From contig NZ_JAIQXU010000051.1 in the NCBI RefSeq assembly GCF_020166395.1, positions 1 through 11,813 on the forward strand: 11,813 nt of DNA, given 5' to 3'. The stretch's first letter is position 1. Every line of letters begins with the position of its first letter. The DNA is from Deinococcus betulae. Its GTDB lineage: Bacteria; Deinococcota; Deinococci; Deinococcales; Deinococcaceae. Shown here piece by piece: positions 7,938 to 11,813 of the stretch. The notes below the pieces were generated by a model, which saw nothing but the letters and a program-made list of their open reading frames with translations, searched no databases and was not told the DNA's origin. Made by a program: the position numbers and the translations under genes.

Positions 7938-8106
7938 ATCGTTTGCAAAAACGGTGCAATCCGAGCGGACCTAGCAAGATGCGCAGCAGAATCGGAGAGC
8001 TTTGCAGAAGAGCGAGAAGGAGAAAAACGGGTTCTGGGCGTGGAGTGTGCAGGGTCGGTCCTTTTCCGATTTGTTGGTGGTACAGACGGAATCCGTATGA
8101 GGCCGG
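7938..8106. repeat. Structured, repeat-like intergenic element (candidate)
   Basis: This stretch has lower G+C than its surroundings and is purine-rich in its middle (about 8005-8027). It carries several nested inverted repeats: ATCGTTT (7938-7944) with AAACGGT (7949-7955) around a GCAA loop; AATCGGA (7990-7996) with TCCGATT (8065-8071); and the palindrome ACGGAATCCGT (8086-8096). It resembles dispersed non-coding intergenic repeats that I recall from Deinococcus genomes; this is memory, not a search. No transposase is present. A plus-strand frame at 7943-8140 reads like no protein family. Confidence 0.4.
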
Positions 8107-8207
8107 TTGTGGGTCGGGCGGTATAACGCTGCTGGGTTAGCCCGCCGCGCAAGAGGGAACTGGGAACAGGCGCGCTCGCCCTCAAACCCGTCCTGGCTGA
8201 CTCGGGG

Positions 8208-8213
8208 TACACT
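8208..8213 (+). promoter_or_regulatory. Candidate -10 box TACACT of the large regulator gene
   Basis: TACACT lies 26 nt upstream of the GTG start. A start site near 8220 would leave a short leader that just includes the strong ribosome binding site. No -35 element stands out. Confidence 0.5.
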
Positions 8214-8223
8214 TGCCCCATCC

Positions 8224-8230
8224 AGGAGGT
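8224..8230 (+). promoter_or_regulatory. Strong ribosome binding site that fixes the regulator start at GTG 8240
   Basis: AGGAGGT is a full Shine-Dalgarno sequence placed 9 nt before GTG 8240. An in-frame ATG at 8213 lies upstream of this site, overlaps the last base of the -10 box and is not a plausible start. Confidence 0.75.
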
Positions 8231-8239
8231 GAGTGCACC

Positions 8240-11200
8240 GTGAGGAAAGCTGTGGCCCCCGTGCCAGTGGACTTGGCACGCCGCGTGGTGGCGGCGCTGC
8301 GGCCCGTGCAGTCACGCCGCGCCGCCGCGCCGCAGCTGCTGTGGGGTGAGGCTGGCCGGGGCAAGACCCACCTGGCGCAGCAGGTGCTGGCGGCTCTGGG
8401 CTGCCGTACCCTGACCGTGCAGGCCGACGCCGCCCCCGCCGCATTGGCCGCCCTGGTGCCGGGAGCGGGCGGCTGGGCCGAGCGGCTGCTGCGCCGCGCC
8501 GCAGCGGGCGAGGCGCTGGAACCAGCCGCCCTGGCAGGTGCGCTGCTCTCGGCGCTGGGCACTCTGGCGCCCGTGGTCCTGCTGGTCGAGGACCTGCACA
8601 CTGGCACCCCTGCCCGCGCGGCGCTGTGGACGGAACTGGCGCGGCAGTCGGCACGCACGCGGGGGGTGGGCGTGCTGGGCACCAGTCGGCAGCCGCAGGG
8701 TGAAGCCGACCCCTGGTGTGGCTGGCCGGTGCCCCCCCAGAGCCCGGCAGCACTGGCCGCCCTGCTGGAAAGGCAGGCGGACGCGCCCCTGCCGCCGGCC
8801 GCCGCCGAGTGGATTGCGGCGCGCGCCCAGGGCAACCCGCTGTTCGCCCTGGAATATTTTCGCCTGCTGACCCGCAGCCGCCAGCTGTGGAATGACGGCC
8901 AGGGCTGGCGGTGGCAAGCGCCGGGCGGTGACCCTCTGCCCGACACCATAGAGGCGCTGCTGGGGCAGGCGGTGCGCGTGGACAACCCCAGTGCCGAGGT
9001 GCTGCTGGGCGCCGCCGCACTGTTGAGCCCCGAACAGCGGGCGGACCCGGAAGTCTGGCGGGCGGTAGCAGGGCTGTCCGCACCGGCCTTTGCCCAGGCC
9101 CGCGACCTCCTGGAAACGCGCGGCCTGCTGGCCGGGCCACTGTTTGTGCATCCGCTGTACGGCGAGGTGGTGCGGCGTGACCTGCCCGCCGCGGTGCGCC
9201 GCACGCTGGCTGGCCGCGCCCTCCAGGTGCTGAGTGACCCCCGTGCCCGCGCGCCCTTTGTGCCCAGTGCGGCGCTGGATCCGGCCCAGGCGCGCGCCCT
9301 GCTGGCCCAGGCCGCCTACGCCGCCGAAGCGGCCGGCGCCGGACAGGAAGCCGCTGGTCACTGGGCTGCCCACCTGGCGACGCTGGCCCCGCCTGACCCG
9401 GCGCGGCCGTGCGCCGCCGTGCGCACGGCCCTGGCCTGGCAGCCCTACGACCCGGCGCGGGCCGAGGGCTACGCCGCGCTGCTGGACACCATGCCGCAGG
9501 CCACGCCCGAGCAGCGGCTGGACATGTGGCTGCTGCGCGCCGAACTGCTGTGGGAACAGGGCCGCCCAGCCGAGGCCAGTGCGCTGATGGCTGGCCTGGG
9601 GGGCGGCGCCCCTGGCCAGGCCCGCTGGCACCACAAACAGGTGCAACTGCTGGGGATGGGGCAGGACTTTGCCGCCGCCGCCGAGCAGTGGGCCGCTGCC
9701 TCCGACCTGCAGGCCGAGGCGCCCCCCGCCACGCTGTACGTGGTGGGCGACGCCCTGATGCGCCTGGGCCGGACGGACGAGGCAGCGGCGACCCTGAGCG
9801 GCGCGCTGGACCGGCGCGGCGTTGACCCGCTGGCCCGCGCCGAATTGTGGATGGCCTACGCTGGCGTGGCCTATCACCAGGGTCAGCCCGACCTGGCCCT
9901 AGAGCGCCTGAGCAGTGCACTGGCCCTGCTGGGCACGCTGCCGGGCGACAGCCCCGACCGCGACCTGCAGCGCGCCCGCGAACTGGCGGTGACCCAGCGT
10001 GCCTTTTTGCGGCTGGCGCAAGGCGACTACGCCGGGGCCGGGCAGGACTTTGCGGCGGCGGTGACGGCCACCGAGGTCCTGGGGAACCCCTACCGCCTGG
10101 CGCAGCGCGAGGCGTATCTGGGCTCTACCCTGGTGCAGCTGGGCCGCTACGACGAGGCCGAGGCCACCCTGCTGCGCGCCGCCGACGTGCTGGAGGCGCA
10201 GGGAGACCAGATGTACCTCGTGATGGTCGCCAAGCAGGCGCTGGTGACCCTGAATCTGGAGGCCGAGCGGCCACACGGCCTGGCCCGCGCCCAGAAACAC
10301 GCCCGCGACGCCCTGCGCAGCGCCCGCGCTTCCGGGGCCGCCACCATTGTGGCCAGCGCCCTGCTGAGCGCCGCACGGGTGGAGGCCGCGCAGGGTGCCG
10401 AGGCGCCGACCCTGGCCCTGCTGGACGAACACGACCGCCTGGTGGGCACGCCGGCCGCCGACGCCCTGACGGTGCGCGGTCTGCTGCTAGAGCGGCTGGG
10501 CCGCCCGGCTGAAGCCGAAGCTGCCCTGGCCCGCAGCCAGGCGGCGCTGCGGGCCCAGGGCCAGACGGCGGGCGCCGACCTGGCGGCCCTGGCGCTGGCC
10601 CGCGTGCAGGGGGACGCGGCGGCCCTGCACGCCCTGCTGGCCCGTCTGGAAGCGCAGGGCGGGGGCCACGCGGCGGCGCTGACCCGCCGCGCCCTGAGCG
10701 AGCTGGGGGCGCCTGGCACGGCGGCAGCGCCGCCCCACCTCATGCCGGTGCCGGCCACAGCGGGGTGCCGCGTGGAGGTGCTGGGGCCTCTGCGTATGGT
10801 GGTCGGGGGCGAGGTGGTCCGCGTGGCCGGCGGGCTGCGGCGCGAGGTGCTGGCCCGGCTGGCCCTGGCGCGCCTGACCGGCCAGGACGGCCTGAGCGCG
10901 CGGGCGCTGGCCCTGGGGCTGCCCGACGACCCCGACGCCCAGACCGAGGCCGACGCCCTGAACCGGCTGCAACAGGTCGTGTATCACCTGCGCCGCGCGC
11001 TGGGGGCGGCCAGCGTGCGCACCACCCTGGGGGGCTACGCGCTGGGCGACGTGATGTGCGACGCCGAGACCTTCTTGCACACGCGGGACCTGGCCCTGTG
11101 GCGCGGCCCGCTGCTGGACGGTCTGGACAGCGAGCAGGGCGCCGACGCGGCCGACCTGCTGTATGCGGCGCTGCACAGTGCGGCAGACGCGGCGCTGGCC

Positions 11201-11419
11201 CATGACCCCAGGGAAGCGGCGCGCGCGGGCCGCATCCTGCTGCAGGCCGACCCCTATGACCGGGCGGCGCTGGCCCTGACCCTGCGCGCCCTGCGGGCCA
11301 GTGGCAACCGCAAGGGCGCCCTGGCCACATACCAGAGCGCAGCGGCGCGCTTTGCCGAAGTGGGGGAGACCCTGCCGCCCGCGTGGCAGGACTTTTTAAA
11401 TCAGTGCCCCGCCGGGTAG
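8240..11419 (+). CDS. Large ATPase-TPR regulator with C-terminal winged-helix and BTAD (SARP-type) module
   Basis: This 1059-residue cytosolic protein looks like an ATP-dependent transcription activator of the signal-transduction ATPase kind. An AAA/NACHT-like P-loop domain lies at the N-terminus, with Walker A GEAGRGKT (36-43) and Walker B VVLLVEDLH (112-120). GNPLFALEYF (198-207) is typical of the end of this domain in LuxR- and SARP-linked ATPases. Residues from about 390 to 830 are alanine-rich paired helices of TPR type, for example around G510, G635 and G754. From C843 an OmpR-like winged helix follows (RVEVLGPLRMVVGG to GGYAL), then a BTAD helical domain to the C-terminus. In classical SARPs the winged helix and BTAD come first and the ATPase follows; here the order is reversed. 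The start is GTG 8240. The gene is flanked by non-coding DNA on both sides and its targets are unknown. Confidence 0.85.
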   Translation: MRKAVAPVPVDLARRVVAALRPVQSRRAAAPQLLWGEAGRGKTHLAQQVLAALGCRTLTVQADAAPAALAALVPGAGGWAERLLRRAAAGEALEPAALAGALLSALGTLAPVVLLVEDLHTGTPARAALWTELARQSARTRGVGVLGTSRQPQGEADPWCGWPVPPQSPAALAALLERQADAPLPPAAAEWIAARAQGNPLFALEYFRLLTRSRQLWNDGQGWRWQAPGGDPLPDTIEALLGQAVRVDNPSAEVLLGAAALLSPEQRADPEVWRAVAGLSAPAFAQARDLLETRGLLAGPLFVHPLYGEVVRRDLPAAVRRTLAGRALQVLSDPRARAPFVPSAALDPAQARALLAQAAYAAEAAGAGQEAAGHWAAHLATLAPPDPARPCAAVRTALAWQPYDPARAEGYAALLDTMPQATPEQRLDMWLLRAELLWEQGRPAEASALMAGLGGGAPGQARWHHKQVQLLGMGQDFAAAAEQWAAASDLQAEAPPATLYVVGDALMRLGRTDEAAATLSGALDRRGVDPLARAELWMAYAGVAYHQGQPDLALERLSSALALLGTLPGDSPDRDLQRARELAVTQRAFLRLAQGDYAGAGQDFAAAVTATEVLGNPYRLAQREAYLGSTLVQLGRYDEAEATLLRAADVLEAQGDQMYLVMVAKQALVTLNLEAERPHGLARAQKHARDALRSARASGAATIVASALLSAARVEAAQGAEAPTLALLDEHDRLVGTPAADALTVRGLLLERLGRPAEAEAALARSQAALRAQGQTAGADLAALALARVQGDAAALHALLARLEAQGGGHAAALTRRALSELGAPGTAAAPPHLMPVPATAGCRVEVLGPLRMVVGGEVVRVAGGLRREVLARLALARLTGQDGLSARALALGLPDDPDAQTEADALNRLQQVVYHLRRALGAASVRTTLGGYALGDVMCDAETFLHTRDLALWRGPLLDGLDSEQGADAADLLYAALHSAADAALAHDPREAARAGRILLQADPYDRAALALTLRALRASGNRKGALATYQSAAARFAEVGETLPPAWQDFLNQCPAG

Positions 11420-11813
11420 GGCGACAGCAGGAGTCGGGAGTGGCGTTAGATCCCGCTTATCTGGTCTTGCTGTTCTTGCCGTGCCCAGGCCCTCCGACCG
11501 TGTTGGTCTGGGAGAGACCGAGCGGAAAGGCCTATCCAGCTCAGCTGCTGACCGTTTGAATCCGAAGCCTTTTGCGGCAGGGCACCGATGATCTCTCGAA
11601 GGTCCGACCGGAACATGCCAACGCCGAGGATCAGATCAATGGCTCAGAGGCATACAGGCACGACTCTGGAAATGCGCGCGAGGCGGCCCCAATCAGAGCG
11701 GAGTCCCCAACCCCGTTCGGGCACAGTGTCAGCCATACCGTGTCGGCAACTGCCCACTGTCTGCTCTGCGCCCATAACAGATGGAAGCCAGCTCAGCGGG
11801 CCTGAAACGTCTG
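11420..11813. other. Gene-free right end of the window
   Basis: I support no gene in these 394 bp. GGTCT (11505-11509) and AGACC (11515-11519) form a weak hairpin that could serve the regulator transcript, but no T run follows. A plus-strand frame from 11580 is open to the window edge, and a minus-strand frame from 11811 to 11446 is broken by one TGA (11644-11646). Neither reads like a known protein; either could be an eroded gene or chance in G+C-rich DNA. Confidence 0.5.

Noticed and set aside
8732..8738. C7 run in the regulator gene as a second slippage site
   Set aside because: Runs of seven C or G are common in DNA of this composition and give little reason to expect variation.
7971..9920. 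649-codon minus-strand frame across the regulator 5' half and its upstream region
   Set aside because: The translation is Pro/Arg/Ala-rich, low in complexity and without domains, while the plus strand encodes a P-loop ATPase.
11572..11805. 77-codon plus-strand frame at the right edge
   Set aside because: It has no ribosome binding site, poor G+C bias at third positions and no recognisable family.

Overview
The window looks like chromosomal DNA of a Deinococcus or a close relative. The reasons are high G+C coding sequence, a 405-residue PurA, a diguanylate-signalling gene with an LYT-type membrane sensor, and repeated TANNNT -10 boxes. In two cases the box lies only 6 nt upstream of an ATG with no Shine-Dalgarno sequence, which is the leaderless promoter layout known to be common in Deinococcus. 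The genus call is inference; no phylogenetic marker is present. I find seven protein genes, no rRNA, tRNA or CRISPR array, and no complete mobile element.

Left part (1-3271), plus strand: a candidate terminator of an off-window gene, a YjbQ/UPF0047 gene, purA (adenylosuccinate synthase) and folE (GTP cyclohydrolase I). Each has its own candidate promoter, and gaps of 167-407 bp separate them, so they look like single transcription units rather than one operon. purA and folE both act on purine nucleotides: one commits IMP to AMP, the other spends GTP on pterins. A hairpin followed by eight T lies in the purA leader.

Middle (3272-7333): a large membrane-bound signalling protein (membrane sensor, degenerate GGDEF, two GAF domains, intact HD-GYP) that should hydrolyse cyclic-di-GMP. 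A 21-bp palindrome lies just upstream and a nine-G run lies within the gene. A convergent minus-strand gene encodes an M20-family amidohydrolase.

Right part (7334-11813): a 68-residue very basic protein with a strong hairpin after its stop; a structured, repeat-like intergenic stretch; then a 1059-residue regulator with an N-terminal P-loop ATPase, TPR-like helices and a C-terminal winged-helix plus BTAD (SARP-type) module. The last 394 bp hold no gene I can support. I see no obvious new multi-gene system. The most interesting leads are the purA leader hairpin, the G9 tract and palindrome of the HD-GYP gene, the SARP module at the wrong end of the regulator, and the structured stretch at 7938-8106.
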